Shown here piece after piece: positions 7,711 through 17,140 of a stretch of DNA of 64,000 nucleotides. Position 1 is the first letter of the stretch. Each line of letters opens with the position of its first letter. The notes under the pieces were generated by a model that worked only from the letters and a program-made list of their open reading frames with translations, was not told where the DNA came from and ran no database searches. Source of the stretch: Methanomassiliicoccaceae archaeon UBA71 (GTDB lineage: Archaea; Thermoplasmatota; Thermoplasmata; Methanomassiliicoccales; Methanomethylophilaceae); the NCBI GenBank assembly GCA_002504405.1, contig DARO01000005.1:124001-188000 (forward strand). The letters run 5' to 3'. The position numbers and the translations under genes are program-made.

Positions 7711-10191
7711 GTGTTTGAGAACTATACAAAACACGTCCAGAAGCACCCCGGCGCGATCATCGCGATATGGGTGGTGGCCCTGATAGTGGCCATCCCGTTC
7801 GCGATGCAGGCAGGAGACGTCTTGAACTACGACATGACGTCCATGGGTGGCTTCGATTCCGAATCCGCCGACGGGAGCGAGATCGTCGGCGAGCATTTCA
7901 ATGGTGAATTGAGCGGGGATGTGATCCTGGCGATCCCCTACAGCGATAACGATGGCCTCTCCAGGATCGAGGCCGGTCTGATAGATTCCGGCGAGTTGGG
8001 AAAGGCCTTGGATTCCAAGTTCGACGGGAACGTCGGCTACAGCGTAATAGGCTCCTTCAGCAACTCCGATTCAGGGGAGGGCGTCCTGCTTCTGTCCTTT
8101 TCATTCAGCGATGAGCTGTCAGCGATGAACGAAGTCGGCAACCTGAGGGATGCCATATCTCAAGCAAAGGAGTCGTCGGGCATGGCTGACCAGGCCACGT
8201 ATGTCACCGGCTCCGTGCCCATCGCGTACGACACGATGGAAGGCGCGAACAAGGACATTTCCAGGATCGATCCGCTTTCCATAGTGCTCATATTCGTGCT
8301 GCTAGGTCTGTTCTTCTGGACCCTGGTCACGGCCGCCGTGCCGCCGATGGTCGTCGGAACGTCCTACGGGATAGTGCTGGCGTTTACGTACTTCCTCGGA
8401 GGGTTCCTGGATATATTCTACATAACCAACGTAATCGTGCTCGTCTCGATGCTGGGCGCAGGATGCGACTACTGCATATTCATCGTGTCCAGGTACAGAG
8501 AGGAGCGCAAGAAGGGTGCGGACAAGGATGCCGCGCTCGAGGAGGCCGTGAAGTGGGCAGGGGAGTCCGTGTTCACATCAGGCCTGGCGGTCATAATCGG
8601 GTTCGCCGTCATGTCACTCTGCACGTACGAGCTCGTCTCGACCATGGCCATGGTCCTCGCCCTGGGCATAGTCATGGCCATGCTCGCGGCGCTTACTCTG
8701 ATACCCGCTATAATAGCGCTTGTCGGGGACAAGGTGTTCTGGCCCCGTACCATAGACTCCTACAGGGAAGGCAGCAAGATGCGCTCCGGCGCATACGGGA
8801 AGATGGTCGAAACCGGGAAGAGGTACTTCAACTGGGCAGGCCGCTTCTCCATAAAGCACGCAGGCGCAATCGTCGCCGTAGCCATACTGCTCACAGTGCC
8901 CCTTGGGTATGTCGCAGTAACGTCCGAGGACTCCTTCGACATGATCAGCGTCATGCCTGACTCCGAAGCGAAGGATGGTGTGGACGCCATCATAAGCAAT
9001 GCGGACGGAGGCCTGATGATGCCCACCTATGCCCTCATAGAGCTGGAATCCCCGATAGCCTCCGTCACTCAGATCTCGGACGGCGTCGGCATACTGCAAT
9101 GGACAGAGGCCGGGGCAGGATACCTGATGTCCATGTCCACGTTCGAGAGCCGCTTCATGGAGGCGGACAGCAACGTTAGCTATGCCATGGGGCCCACGTC
9201 GTGGGCCGCCCTCTACCAGATGGGATATCAGGCGCTGGTTGCGGCAGGCTATCCGGCCGAACTCATCGCACCCGAGTCTGTGAACAGGGCGGTCCTCTCA
9301 CAGATTCCCGACACCGTGTCGACGCCTCTGGAGAAGTTCTTCGATGCGTACGGGTGGGGGCTCACGCCGGAGACCGTCATCCCCCTGTCAGCGACCATGT
9401 CCGCTCCCGTCGCCTCCCTGATAGACTACTCCATCAACATCGGAGCGAGCCTCGTGTCCAACGACGGCATGTACGTCCAGATGATGGTGATCGTCAAGGA
9501 CGAGCCGATGTCCCAGACATCCATGGATTCTGTCGTAAAGGCCAGGGAGGTCATGGAGAGCCTCGCGGAGGAGAACACCTGGATGAAGGACACCTGGGTG
9601 CTCGGGACCCCTGCCACGCTGTACGACATATCTGAAGTCGTCGACAGCCAGTTCCACTGGATAGAGGCAGGTGTCATGGTCCTAATCTACATCCTCCTGC
9701 TGGTGGTTCTCTGCTCGTACTTCACGCCTCTGCGCTCCCTGGCAACGATCATGATGAGCGTGGTCTGGACACTCGGGGTGCTGCAGCTCCTGTTCGCGCA
9801 GGCCCTCTCCACCGATGTCATATGGATAGTGCCCATAGTGCTGTTCGTCATATGCCTCGGTCTAGGAATGGACTACGACATCCTGCTGACCACCCGCATA
9901 AGGGAGGGCAAGCTCAAGGGCATGTCGAACGACGAGGCGATAGCAGACGCGGTCGCCAGGTCCGGGTCGATCATCACGCTGTGCGGGCTCGTCATGGGAG
10001 GAACATTCCTGACGCTGTTGCTTTCCGGTTCCGCCATGCTTCAGGAGATGGGATTCGCGCTCGGATTCGCTATCCTCGTGGATTCCCTGTTCGTCGTTCC
10101 GTACGTGGTCCCGGCTCTCATGCACCTGATGGGAGACTGGAGCTGGAAGGGCCCCAGTTTCCTCTCCAAGCGCAGAATGACGTCGGAATGA
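7711..10191 (+). CDS. MMPL/RND-superfamily transporter
   Basis: This 826-residue protein has the two-fold RND layout. It has one N-terminal membrane helix (GAIIAIWVVALIVAIPFAMQ), an external domain, and a block of helices with GAGCDYCIFIVSRYREERKKG, the conserved helix-4-like motif. A second external domain follows, then a second block containing LGLGMDYDILLTTRIREGKLKG. The paired DY/DYD motifs in the helices are the proton-relay positions of MMPL proteins. Family members export lipids, hydrophobic compounds or drugs. The start is a GTG with GGAGTGA just upstream. The divergent TetR gene and operators point to induction by its substrate. Confidence 0.93.
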   Translation: MFENYTKHVQKHPGAIIAIWVVALIVAIPFAMQAGDVLNYDMTSMGGFDSESADGSEIVGEHFNGELSGDVILAIPYSDNDGLSRIEAGLIDSGELGKALDSKFDGNVGYSVIGSFSNSDSGEGVLLLSFSFSDELSAMNEVGNLRDAISQAKESSGMADQATYVTGSVPIAYDTMEGANKDISRIDPLSIVLIFVLLGLFFWTLVTAAVPPMVVGTSYGIVLAFTYFLGGFLDIFYITNVIVLVSMLGAGCDYCIFIVSRYREERKKGADKDAALEEAVKWAGESVFTSGLAVIIGFAVMSLCTYELVSTMAMVLALGIVMAMLAALTLIPAIIALVGDKVFWPRTIDSYREGSKMRSGAYGKMVETGKRYFNWAGRFSIKHAGAIVAVAILLTVPLGYVAVTSEDSFDMISVMPDSEAKDGVDAIISNADGGLMMPTYALIELESPIASVTQISDGVGILQWTEAGAGYLMSMSTFESRFMEADSNVSYAMGPTSWAALYQMGYQALVAAGYPAELIAPESVNRAVLSQIPDTVSTPLEKFFDAYGWGLTPETVIPLSATMSAPVASLIDYSINIGASLVSNDGMYVQMMVIVKDEPMSQTSMDSVVKAREVMESLAEENTWMKDTWVLGTPATLYDISEVVDSQFHWIEAGVMVLIYILLLVVLCSYFTPLRSLATIMMSVVWTLGVLQLLFAQALSTDVIWIVPIVLFVICLGLGMDYDILLTTRIREGKLKGMSNDEAIADAVARSGSIITLCGLVMGGTFLTLLLSGSAMLQEMGFALGFAILVDSLFVVPYVVPALMHLMGDWSWKGPSFLSKRRMTSE

Positions 10192-10210
10192 GGAATTCGC
10201 AAACCATTTA

Positions 10211-10226
10211 CCGCCCTTCGGGGCGG
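10211..10226 (+). terminator. Hairpin after the MMPL gene
   Basis: CCGCCC and GGGCGG form a perfect 6-bp stem closed by a stable TTCG tetraloop, 19 bases after the stop codon. A T-tract is not evident, so it may act as an mRNA 3'-end structure rather than a bacterial-style terminator. Confidence 0.55.
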
Positions 10227-10287
10227 AACCCCCGGATTCACAGACCAAAGGTTTATGAATCAGATGCTAATACGCCATCTTACACAC

Positions 10288-10362
10288 GCCGCCGTGGCTA
10301 AGGGGTATAGCGATGCCTTGGTAAGGCATAGGTCGTGGGTTCGATTCCCATCGGCGGCTCCA
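10288..10362 (+). tRNA. tRNA-Thr (anticodon GGU)
   Basis: Acceptor GCCGCCG pairs with CGGCGGC, discriminator is T, and CCA is encoded at 10360-10362. The anticodon stem ATGCC/GGCAT encloses TTGGTAA, giving anticodon GGU for ACC and ACU. The T-loop is TTCGATT. Discriminator U is usual for archaeal tRNA-Thr. Confidence 0.95.
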
Positions 10363-10437
10363 TCTTTTCCATACGTTCCATCGATTGCCGTATTGTCGTG
10401 CCGTATTCTTCAAAAACTATGGAAAATGGGAAATGAA

Positions 10438-10450
10438 GGGGCGAGGCCCC
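10438..10450 (-). terminator. Hairpin downstream of the DUF1015 gene
   Basis: GGGGC and GCCCC form a 5-bp stem with a GAG loop (CTC on the minus strand), 14 bases past the stop of the minus-strand DUF1015 gene. A second small stem GGCC-TGAC-GGCC precedes it, at about 10458-10469, overlapping the stop region. Confidence 0.4.
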
Positions 10451-10463
10451 GTTTTGAAGGCCG

Positions 10464-11651
10464 TCAGGCCATCCTGTAGAAGACGAACCCGGACCAGATC
10501 TTCGGGAAGAAGAACGTGGTCTTCTTGGGCATGCGCTTCCCGATCATGGAGAGGTCCCATATCTTCTGGAGGCTGGGGTCGTTGAGGACTATGGCGAGGT
10601 CGAACTCCTTGGCGTCCATCCTCTCCATAACGGAGGGCAGCTCTGCATCGTAGGAGACCTCGGCCTTACCTTCGTCGGATTTGTACACGCCCTTGAGGAT
10701 CTTCTCCTGGGCGACGTACGTGTCGAGCGTCCAGAGCGGGTCCTCCTTGCCGTCGTAATCGGCGACGTAGCAGGCGCCGGATTTGAACACGAGTCCCATC
10801 ATGTGGTTGGGCAGCTCCTTCTCAAGGTCCTCGCGTGCCACCTCCTTGACGTTGAGCGCAGCGGAGATGCCCTTCAGAGCGTTCTTCTCCGAGATGTCCC
10901 CCGCCTTCACGAGCCTGTGGGTCGGCCATATGACCAGTCCCTCATCGTCCGCCGGGACGAGGGTGGCGAGTACGAACTGCTTCCTCTCGTCCCCGGGGTT
11001 CTCCAGGGCGTAGTTCAGCGCGGTCTCGTATCTGTGGTGCCCGTCCGCGATCAGCATCTGCTGGTCCTTCAGCTCCTCTGTGATCCTGGACGTTATCTCC
11101 GGGTCGGAGAGCCTGTAGTACTTGTGCTCGACGCCGGCATCGTCAACGTACCTGTAGAGGAGCGATTCGTTGTTCCTCATGACCTTGGACAGCTCGGGCG
11201 AGAGGCCCTGGAAGATGCCGAATATCGATTCCAGATGCGTCTCCATGTCCCTGAGGAGGTTCAGACGGTCCGCCTTGACCTTGGAGAACGTCTCCTCATG
11301 CGGGATTATGTGGCCCTCCTCGTACTTCTCCGTCCTAAGGGCCCCGACAATTCCCCTGCGGACACGGGTGGTTCCGTTGTCGTCGAAAGTCTGCTCGTAG
11401 ATGTAGAACGAGTCCTGGTCCTGCTTCAGGCTGCCGTCGGAGATCCATCCCTCCAGCTCCCTTCTCGCTCCGTGATATCTGCGGTCGGCATCGGGGTTGA
11501 GGGTCAGCCGGGTCACGTTGTGGGGATGGGACTGCAGCTCCTTCAGGTAGTCCGGCCCGATGACATCATAGGGCGGGGAGATGCGGTCGCCGACATGCTC
11601 GCCGGCTTTCATGCTGGGTCTCAGACCAGGAAAAGGCAGGAAGGTCACCAT
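10464..11651 (-). CDS. DUF1015 family protein
   Basis: This protein of about 395 residues matches DUF1015. It begins MVTFLPFPGLRPSMKAGEHV with the family's early SPPYDVI motif and has the hallmark LIADGHHRYETALNYA in the middle. The family is widespread in archaea and bacteria and often lies near serine or phosphonate metabolism genes. A proposed kinase-like role rests on homology arguments and is not proven here. An open frame continues upstream to 12287, but that part overlaps hypE in another frame and reads as noise, so I place the start at 11651. It may share a transcript with hypE, which ends 92 bases upstream. Confidence 0.85.
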   Translation of the reverse strand: MVTFLPFPGLRPSMKAGEHVGDRISPPYDVIGPDYLKELQSHPHNVTRLTLNPDADRRYHGARRELEGWISDGSLKQDQDSFYIYEQTFDDNGTTRVRRGIVGALRTEKYEEGHIIPHEETFSKVKADRLNLLRDMETHLESIFGIFQGLSPELSKVMRNNESLLYRYVDDAGVEHKYYRLSDPEITSRITEELKDQQMLIADGHHRYETALNYALENPGDERKQFVLATLVPADDEGLVIWPTHRLVKAGDISEKNALKGISAALNVKEVAREDLEKELPNHMMGLVFKSGACYVADYDGKEDPLWTLDTYVAQEKILKGVYKSDEGKAEVSYDAELPSVMERMDAKEFDLAIVLNDPSLQKIWDLSMIGKRMPKKTTFFFPKIWSGFVFYRMA

Positions 11652-11743
11652 GGATATCCTCGATGGCGGGATGGGTTCGATGTATAATAACTCCTGTCCC
11701 GGCGAGGGGTGACCGTGCCTCGGGGCCCGGGGCACCGCGGATG

Positions 11744-12790
11744 TCAGCAGATCCTCGGCACGGGATCGCCGGCCGGGGCCTCGAGGATCCTCTTGCCTCC
11801 TACCTCTGTCCTGAGGACGACTCTCTCCGGCCCGTCCACGGCATGGCCTATGATGGCAGCGTCCTTCCCCTCCGGCGTGCGCCTGATGGCCTTCAGGACC
11901 TCGTCCGCCATCTCGGGGACCACCGCGATGACTGCCTTGCCCTCGTTCCCTATGGACAGGGCATCGATGCCGAGAAGGTCGCATGCGTTGACCACTCCCT
12001 CCCTCAGAGGGATCGCGGAGTAGTCCACCTCCATGCCGACATGCGATTTGGAGCACCACTCGTTCAGGGTGTTGGCAAGGCCTCCGCGTGTGGGGTCCTT
12101 CATAGCGACTATGCCACCGGCCTTCAGTCCCTCGGCGATCATCCCGTTGAGGGGGGCGACGTCGCTCTGAACCTCGCTCTCGAACCCGTAGCCCTCGCGG
12201 AACGACAGGAGGGCTATCCCATGGTCGCCCATATAGCCGGATACGATGATCGCATCGCCGGGCCTTACGCTGGAGTCGGTGCACCATCTGTTCTCCACCT
12301 TCCTGTATTCGGCGGCCTTCTCAAGGTCGGCGTCGAGGTAGGGTGACCTCTTGCCCACGGCGGACGTCGCCATGACCATCTGGTCCACAGCCCCGGACTC
12401 GACCACCTTGGTGTCGCCTGTGGCGATCGGGACCCCGCAGCCTCTGGCGGTGCGCCCCATGGAGTCCATGACCCTGTCCACGATGTCCATGTCAAGGCCC
12501 TCCTCCATGATGACGGAGCACGCCAGCGCTATGGGTGACGCTCCCATGACGGATATGTCGTTGACAGTCCCGGCAACGGAGATTGCCCCGATGTCGCCTC
12601 CCGGGAAGAAGAGCGGTTTCACGGTGTGGCCGTCGATGGTGAACACAACGTCATCGACCACGGCGGAGTCGTCCATCGAATCGAGGGGGACGTCAGCGTC
12701 CATCTTGGGGAAATGGCTAGTGATGTGCTTGGACAGGAACTCCTGCATGAGTTCCCCGCCCGCTCCGTGGTTCAGGATCACCTTCGACAT
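11744..12790 (-). CDS. hypE: Hydrogenase maturation protein HypE
   Basis: HypE dehydrates a thiocarbamoyl group carried on its C-terminal Cys to a thiocyanate, the source of the cyanide ligands of [NiFe] hydrogenase. The protein (348 residues) starts MSKVILNHGAGGELMQEF, has the AIRS/PurM-type ATP-binding fold with PLDSMDDSAVVDD and GVPIATGDTKVV, and ends in PRIC, the diagnostic terminal Cys. A TTG at 12835 would add 15 residues, but the ATG at 12790 fits the family. No other hyp gene lies nearby, so the maturation genes are scattered. It implies that the host makes a [NiFe] hydrogenase. Confidence 0.95.
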   Translation of the reverse strand: MSKVILNHGAGGELMQEFLSKHITSHFPKMDADVPLDSMDDSAVVDDVVFTIDGHTVKPLFFPGGDIGAISVAGTVNDISVMGASPIALACSVIMEEGLDMDIVDRVMDSMGRTARGCGVPIATGDTKVVESGAVDQMVMATSAVGKRSPYLDADLEKAAEYRKVENRWCTDSSVRPGDAIIVSGYMGDHGIALLSFREGYGFESEVQSDVAPLNGMIAEGLKAGGIVAMKDPTRGGLANTLNEWCSKSHVGMEVDYSAIPLREGVVNACDLLGIDALSIGNEGKAVIAVVPEMADEVLKAIRRTPEGKDAAIIGHAVDGPERVVLRTEVGGKRILEAPAGDPVPRIC

Positions 12791-12867
12791 GCGCCGGTAA
12801 TCCTGACCTGTGCTTATACAGATTTCCGTCGGCAATAACTATATCCTGGTTGATTAATGGGTCGTCT

Positions 12868-12942
12868 GGCCCCGTGGGGTAGAGGATAGCCCGTTGGCCT
12901 TCGGAACCAACAACCCGGGTTCGATTCCCGGCGGGGTCACCA
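12868..12942 (+). tRNA. tRNA-Arg (anticodon UCG)
   Basis: Acceptor GGCCCCG pairs with CGGGGTC (one G-U), discriminator is A, and CCA is encoded at 12940-12942. The anticodon loop CTTCGGA gives UCG for CGA and CGG. Four anticodon-stem pairs form, but the pair next to the loop is a C-A mismatch (31-39). The T-loop is TTCGATT. Confidence 0.88.
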
Positions 12943-12996
12943 CCGCCATCAGGCCCATCCCAACCGTCCATGTCTCCGAGGGATAGACTAGTTATG

Positions 12997-13055
12997 TTTA
13001 TATAGAAGTTCTAACATAATCCCGTTTAGCATTCCAATTTAGGAATATTTGGAGG
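12997..13055 (+). promoter_or_regulatory. Thermosome promoter and RBS
   Basis: TTTATATA at 12997-13004 is a strong archaeal TATA box, predicting transcription near 13030. GGAGG at 13051-13055 is a strong ribosome-binding site seven bases before the ATG at 13063. The inverted TTCTAACATAA-like sequence just after the TATA box could bind a heat-shock regulator, but this is not established. Confidence 0.7.
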
Positions 13056-13062
13056 AACAAGT

Positions 13063-14691
13063 ATGGGTATGGGTAACGCCCCCGTCATCATCCTTAGGGA
13101 AGGGACGAAGAGAGACAAAGGAAAGGACGCTCAGTTCAACAACATCACCGCCGCCAGGGCAATCTCCGACGCAGTCAGGAGCAGCCTCGGCCCCAGGGGA
13201 ATGGACAAGATGCTCGTCGACTCCGTCGGCGACGTCGTCATCACCAACGACGGTGTGACCATCCTCAAGGAGATGGATGTGCAGCACCCTGCCGCCAAGA
13301 TGCTCGTGGAGGTCGCAAAGACCCAGGACTCCGAGGTAGGCGACGGAACCACCACCAGCGTCATCCTCGCCGGAGAGCTCCTCAAGAAGGCCACCGACCT
13401 CATCGACGCCAACGTCCACCCCACCATCATCGCCAGCGGATACAGGCTTGCCAACGACAAGGCCCAGGAGGTCCTGAAGAACATCTCCAAGAAGGTCACG
13501 ATCGAGGACACCGAACTCCTGAAGCTCATCGCTCAGACCGCAATGATCTCCAAGCAGGTCAACGCCTCCAGGGAGTACTTCTCCGACATGGTCGTCGATG
13601 CCGTCAAGACCGTCGTCGACAAGGACAAGGACGGAAAGTACACCGTGGACCTCAAGAACATCCAGACCGTCAAGAAGGCCGGCGCAAAGATGGAGGAGTC
13701 CTACATCGTCAAAGGACTCATCATCGACAAGGAGCCCGTCCAGGCCAACATGCCCAAGCGCGTGGAGCAGGCCAAGATCGCTCTGATCGACGCGCCCTTC
13801 GAGGTCAAGAAGACCGAGATCGACGCCAAGATCCAGATCACCGACCCCAACCAGCTGTCCCAGTTCATCGCCGAGGAGGAGAAGATGCTGAGGGACATGG
13901 TCGCCAAGGTCAAGGCGGCCGGCGCCAACGTCGTGTTCTGCCAGAAGGGAATCGACGACCTCGCCCAGCACTTCTTCGCGAAGGAGGGCATCTACGCCTG
14001 CAGGCGTGTCAAGAAGTCCGACATGGAGAGGCTCGGAAGGTCCACCGGCGCCAACATCATCAACAAGATCGCCGAGATGGATGCCAGCGACCTCGGGTAC
14101 GCCGACGTCGTCGAGCTCAAGAAGATCGAGGATGAGGTGATGACCTTCATCACCGGTGTCAAGGACCCCAAGACCGTCTCCGTCCTCGTCAGGGGCGGAA
14201 CCAACCACGTCGCCGACGAGGTCGAGAGGTCCCTCGTGGACGCCTGGTCCGTCGTCAGGGTAGCAATCGAGGACGGCATGATGGTCACCGGCGGAGGATC
14301 CGCCGCCATGGAGATCGCCATGCAGCTCCGTGACTACGCCGCTTCCGTCGGAGGAAGGGAGCAGATCGCCATCGAGGCCTTCGCCTCCGCCATGGAGTCC
14401 ATCCCCGCGACCCTCGCCGAGAATGCCGGTCTCGACCCCATCGACATACTCATCCAGATGAGGAAGCAGCACAAGGCCGGAAAGGTGTACGACGGTCTCA
14501 ACCCCTACACCGGCAAGGTCGAGGACATGCTGAAGCTCAACGTCATCGAGCCCCACAGGATCGGCAAGCAGGCCATCAACTCCGCCACCGACGCCGCCGT
14601 CATGATCCTCAGGATCGACGACGTCATCGCAGCAAGGGCCAGCCCCATGCCCCAGGTGGGCGAGGGCGGCATGCCCGGAATGGACGACTGA
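13063..14691 (+). CDS. Thermosome subunit (group II chaperonin)
   Basis: This 542-residue protein is a full-length archaeal chaperonin subunit. Residues 1-100 hold the equatorial-domain nucleotide motifs, SSLGPRGMDKM near 40-50, NDGVTIL near 62-68 and GDGTTT at 93-98. The second ATPase motif GGGSAAMEI lies in the C-terminal third and the chain ends in a Gly/Met-rich GEGGMPGMDD tail. It folds proteins in a double-ring complex in the cytoplasm. Codon use is strongly C-ending, as in highly expressed genes. It is followed by grpE-dnaK-dnaJ on the same strand, giving a chaperone island. Other thermosome subunits, if any, are elsewhere. Confidence 0.97.
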   Translation: MGMGNAPVIILREGTKRDKGKDAQFNNITAARAISDAVRSSLGPRGMDKMLVDSVGDVVITNDGVTILKEMDVQHPAAKMLVEVAKTQDSEVGDGTTTSVILAGELLKKATDLIDANVHPTIIASGYRLANDKAQEVLKNISKKVTIEDTELLKLIAQTAMISKQVNASREYFSDMVVDAVKTVVDKDKDGKYTVDLKNIQTVKKAGAKMEESYIVKGLIIDKEPVQANMPKRVEQAKIALIDAPFEVKKTEIDAKIQITDPNQLSQFIAEEEKMLRDMVAKVKAAGANVVFCQKGIDDLAQHFFAKEGIYACRRVKKSDMERLGRSTGANIINKIAEMDASDLGYADVVELKKIEDEVMTFITGVKDPKTVSVLVRGGTNHVADEVERSLVDAWSVVRVAIEDGMMVTGGGSAAMEIAMQLRDYAASVGGREQIAIEAFASAMESIPATLAENAGLDPIDILIQMRKQHKAGKVYDGLNPYTGKVEDMLKLNVIEPHRIGKQAINSATDAAVMILRIDDVIAARASPMPQVGEGGMPGMDD

Positions 14692-14705
14692 AGTTCAAGC
14701 AAACC

Positions 14706-14723
14706 GAGGGGCTCCGGCCCCTC
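14706..14723 (+). terminator. Hairpin after the thermosome gene
   Basis: GAGGGGC and GCCCCTC form a perfect 7-bp stem with a TCCG loop, 14 bases after the thermosome stop and 36 bases before grpE. It suggests that the thermosome and grpE-dnaK-dnaJ can be separate transcripts. Confidence 0.6.
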
Positions 14724-14759
14724 ATTATCACGATTATCGATCACTAAGAGGCGCAACCA

Positions 14760-15272
14760 ATGACTGATAAGTCTGAAAATGTGGAGACGGGCGAGGAGGC
14801 CGTCGACCCCCTGGCAGAGGCCCAGGCCCAGGCGGAGAAGTACCTGGACATGGCGCGCAGGATCCAGGCGGACTTCGACAACTTCCGCAAGAGGAGCCAG
14901 CGCGATGCCGAGGAGCAGCGCAAGTACGCCTGCTCATCGATAGTCGGCGACCTGCTGACAGTGGTCGACGATCTGGACCGTGCCCTGGAGCACGTTGACG
15001 AGGAGACCGAGTTCGTGAAGGGGATCCGGGGCGTCAGGGCCAACATGATGAAGGTCCTGGAGGCCAACGGACTTAAGGAGATCCCGGCGGACGGTAGGTT
15101 CGACCCCGAGTTCCACGAGGCCCTTTGCACCGTAGACGGCGACGTCGACGGGATGATAGCCGAGGTGTTCCAGAAGGGGTACACGCTCAACGGCAAGGTA
15201 CTTAGGTACACGAAAGTCAAAGTCACAAAGAAGACAACTGAGAAGGAAGGTGAGGATACATGTCAAGAATAA
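14760..15272 (+). CDS. grpE: GrpE nucleotide-exchange factor
   Basis: GrpE releases ADP from DnaK. The 170-residue protein has an acidic N-terminus, a long helical coiled coil (about residues 20-100, with DFDNFRKRSQRDAEEQ and DLDRALEHV), and the C-terminal beta-domain ending FQKGYTLNGKVLRYTKVKV. The motif RFDPEFHEAL is characteristic. It overlaps the start of dnaK by 13 bases, so the two are co-translated. The ATG at 14760 has only a weak upstream GAGG. Confidence 0.95.
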   Translation: MTDKSENVETGEEAVDPLAEAQAQAEKYLDMARRIQADFDNFRKRSQRDAEEQRKYACSSIVGDLLTVVDDLDRALEHVDEETEFVKGIRGVRANMMKVLEANGLKEIPADGRFDPEFHEALCTVDGDVDGMIAEVFQKGYTLNGKVLRYTKVKVTKKTTEKEGEDTCQE

Positions 15273-17128
15273 TCGGAATCGATCTGGGAACGAGCAACTC
15301 CGCCGCTTCCGTCATGGAAGGCGGCAGGCCCACCATGATCCCCAGCGCAGAGGGAACCAGCGTCGGCGGGAAGTCCTTCCCGTCCTACGTGGCATTCACG
15401 AACGACGGACAGCTGCTGGTCGGAGAGCCGGCCAGGAGGCAGGCGGTCACTAATCCCGACGGAACCATCAAGAACGTCAAGAGGAAGATGGGGTCCAGCG
15501 AGAAGGTCACCGCTCTGGGGAAAGAGTACACCCCGCAGCAGATCTCCGCGTTCATCCTACAGAAAATCAAGAAGGACGCCGAGTCGTACCTCGGCGAGAC
15601 CGTCGAGAAGGCGGTCATCACAGTGCCTGCGTACTTCAACGACAACCAGAGGCAGGCCACGAAAGACGCGGGAGCGATCGCCGGCCTGGATGTCGTGAGG
15701 ATCATCAACGAGCCGACCGCGGCAGCCCTGGCATACGGCCTGGACAAATCGGACGTCGAGCAGAAGATCATGGTCTTCGACCTCGGAGGGGGAACCCTGG
15801 ATGTGACCATCATGGACTTCAGCGACGGTGTCTTCGAGGTCCTGTCCACATCCGGTGACACCCAGCTGGGCGGATCGGACATGGACGAGGCCCTGACGAA
15901 ATACGTCATCGGCGAGTTCCAGAAGGAGACGGGGATCGACCTCGCGAAGGACAACATGGCCTTCTGGAGGGTGCGCGAGGCTTGCGAGAAGGCGAAGATC
16001 GAGCTGTCCACAACCATGCAGACGGAGATCAACCTGCCCTTCATCGCATCCGATGCCTCCGGCCCCAAGCACCTGATCCAGACAATCACCCGCGCCAAAC
16101 TCGAGGAGCTCGTCGAGCCCATCGTGTCCAGGTGCAGGCAGTCCATGGAGCAGGCAATGAGCGATGCCCACCTGAACCCCGACAAGATCGACAAGATCAT
16201 CATGGTCGGTGGACCCACCAGGATGCCCATAGTCCAGAACTTCGTGGAGAGCATCGTCGGACCCAAGATCCAGCGCGGAATCGACCCGATGGAGTGCGTC
16301 TCCATGGGAGCCTCCATCCAGGGAGCCGTCCTCTCCGGAGAGGTGAAGGACGTCCTCCTGCTCGATGTCACGCCCCTGTCCCTGGGAATCGAGACTCTCG
16401 GAGGTGTGGCCACCAAGCTGATCGAGAGGAACACCACGATCCCCACAAAGAAGAGCCAGGTGTTCTCGACCGCAGTGGACAACCAGCCCTCTGTCGAGAT
16501 CAACGTCGTCCAGGGAGAGAGGCCCATGGCTGCCGACAACACCTCCCTCGGCAGGTTCGTGCTGGACGGGATACCTCCGGCACGCCGCGGACTTCCCCAG
16601 ATCGAGGTCACCTTCGATATCGACGCGAACGGCATCATCAATGTCTCCGCGAAGGACCTCGGTACCGGCAAGGAGCAGAAGATAACAATCGCGTCCTCCA
16701 ACAAGCTGAGCAAGGAGGAGATCGACGAGCTGGTCAAGCAGGCCGAGAAGTTCGCCGACGCCGACAAGAAGAAGATGGAGCTGGTGGAGGTCCACAACCA
16801 GGCCGAGACCGCAGTCTACACCGTCAGGAAGTCGCTCGAGGAGCTGGGGGACAAGGTCACACAGGAGGAGAGGATGGGCATAGAGGCCGCAATCTCCGAC
16901 CTGGAGACAGCCAACAAGGGCGACAATGTGGACCAGATCAAGTCCAAGATGGATGCGCTGATGAAGGCCATGGAGCCCATCAGCCAGAGGATCTACCAGG
17001 ATGCCGCCAAGCAGCAGGGCGCCCAGCAGGGTGCGCAGGCCGGCCAGGGGGCCTCCGAGCAGAAGTCCCAGGAGAAGGCCGACGGCGACTACGTCGACGC
17101 CGACTATAAGATCGTCGACGACGAGTGA
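15260..17128 (+). CDS. dnaK: Chaperone protein DnaK (Hsp70)
   Basis: This 622-residue Hsp70 has the ATPase motifs IIGIDLGTSNSAASV at the N-terminus, NEPTAAALAYGLD near residue 150, DLGGGTLDVTI near 175 and MVGGPTRMP near 315. Its linker DVLLLDVTPLSLGIE leads to the substrate-binding domain and helical lid, and the tail is Gln/Gly/Ala-rich, ending DYVDADYKIVDDE. It works with GrpE and DnaJ encoded on either side. GGAAGGTGAGG upstream serves as ribosome-binding site inside the end of grpE. Archaeal Hsp70 systems are generally regarded as acquired from bacteria. Confidence 0.98.
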   Translation: MSRIIGIDLGTSNSAASVMEGGRPTMIPSAEGTSVGGKSFPSYVAFTNDGQLLVGEPARRQAVTNPDGTIKNVKRKMGSSEKVTALGKEYTPQQISAFILQKIKKDAESYLGETVEKAVITVPAYFNDNQRQATKDAGAIAGLDVVRIINEPTAAALAYGLDKSDVEQKIMVFDLGGGTLDVTIMDFSDGVFEVLSTSGDTQLGGSDMDEALTKYVIGEFQKETGIDLAKDNMAFWRVREACEKAKIELSTTMQTEINLPFIASDASGPKHLIQTITRAKLEELVEPIVSRCRQSMEQAMSDAHLNPDKIDKIIMVGGPTRMPIVQNFVESIVGPKIQRGIDPMECVSMGASIQGAVLSGEVKDVLLLDVTPLSLGIETLGGVATKLIERNTTIPTKKSQVFSTAVDNQPSVEINVVQGERPMAADNTSLGRFVLDGIPPARRGLPQIEVTFDIDANGIINVSAKDLGTGKEQKITIASSNKLSKEEIDELVKQAEKFADADKKKMELVEVHNQAETAVYTVRKSLEELGDKVTQEERMGIEAAISDLETANKGDNVDQIKSKMDALMKAMEPISQRIYQDAAKQQGAQQGAQAGQGASEQKSQEKADGDYVDADYKIVDDE

Positions 17129-17140
17129 GGGTGAACGGGG

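Noticed and set aside
11652..12287. An N-terminal extension of the DUF1015 frame into hypE
   Set aside because: It is out of frame within hypE and reads as an Arg/Gly-rich noise sequence.
13039..14556. A 505-codon minus-strand frame opposite the thermosome
   Set aside because: Its composition (Leu, Gly, Asp, Val and His repeats) mirrors the strong codon bias of the sense gene.
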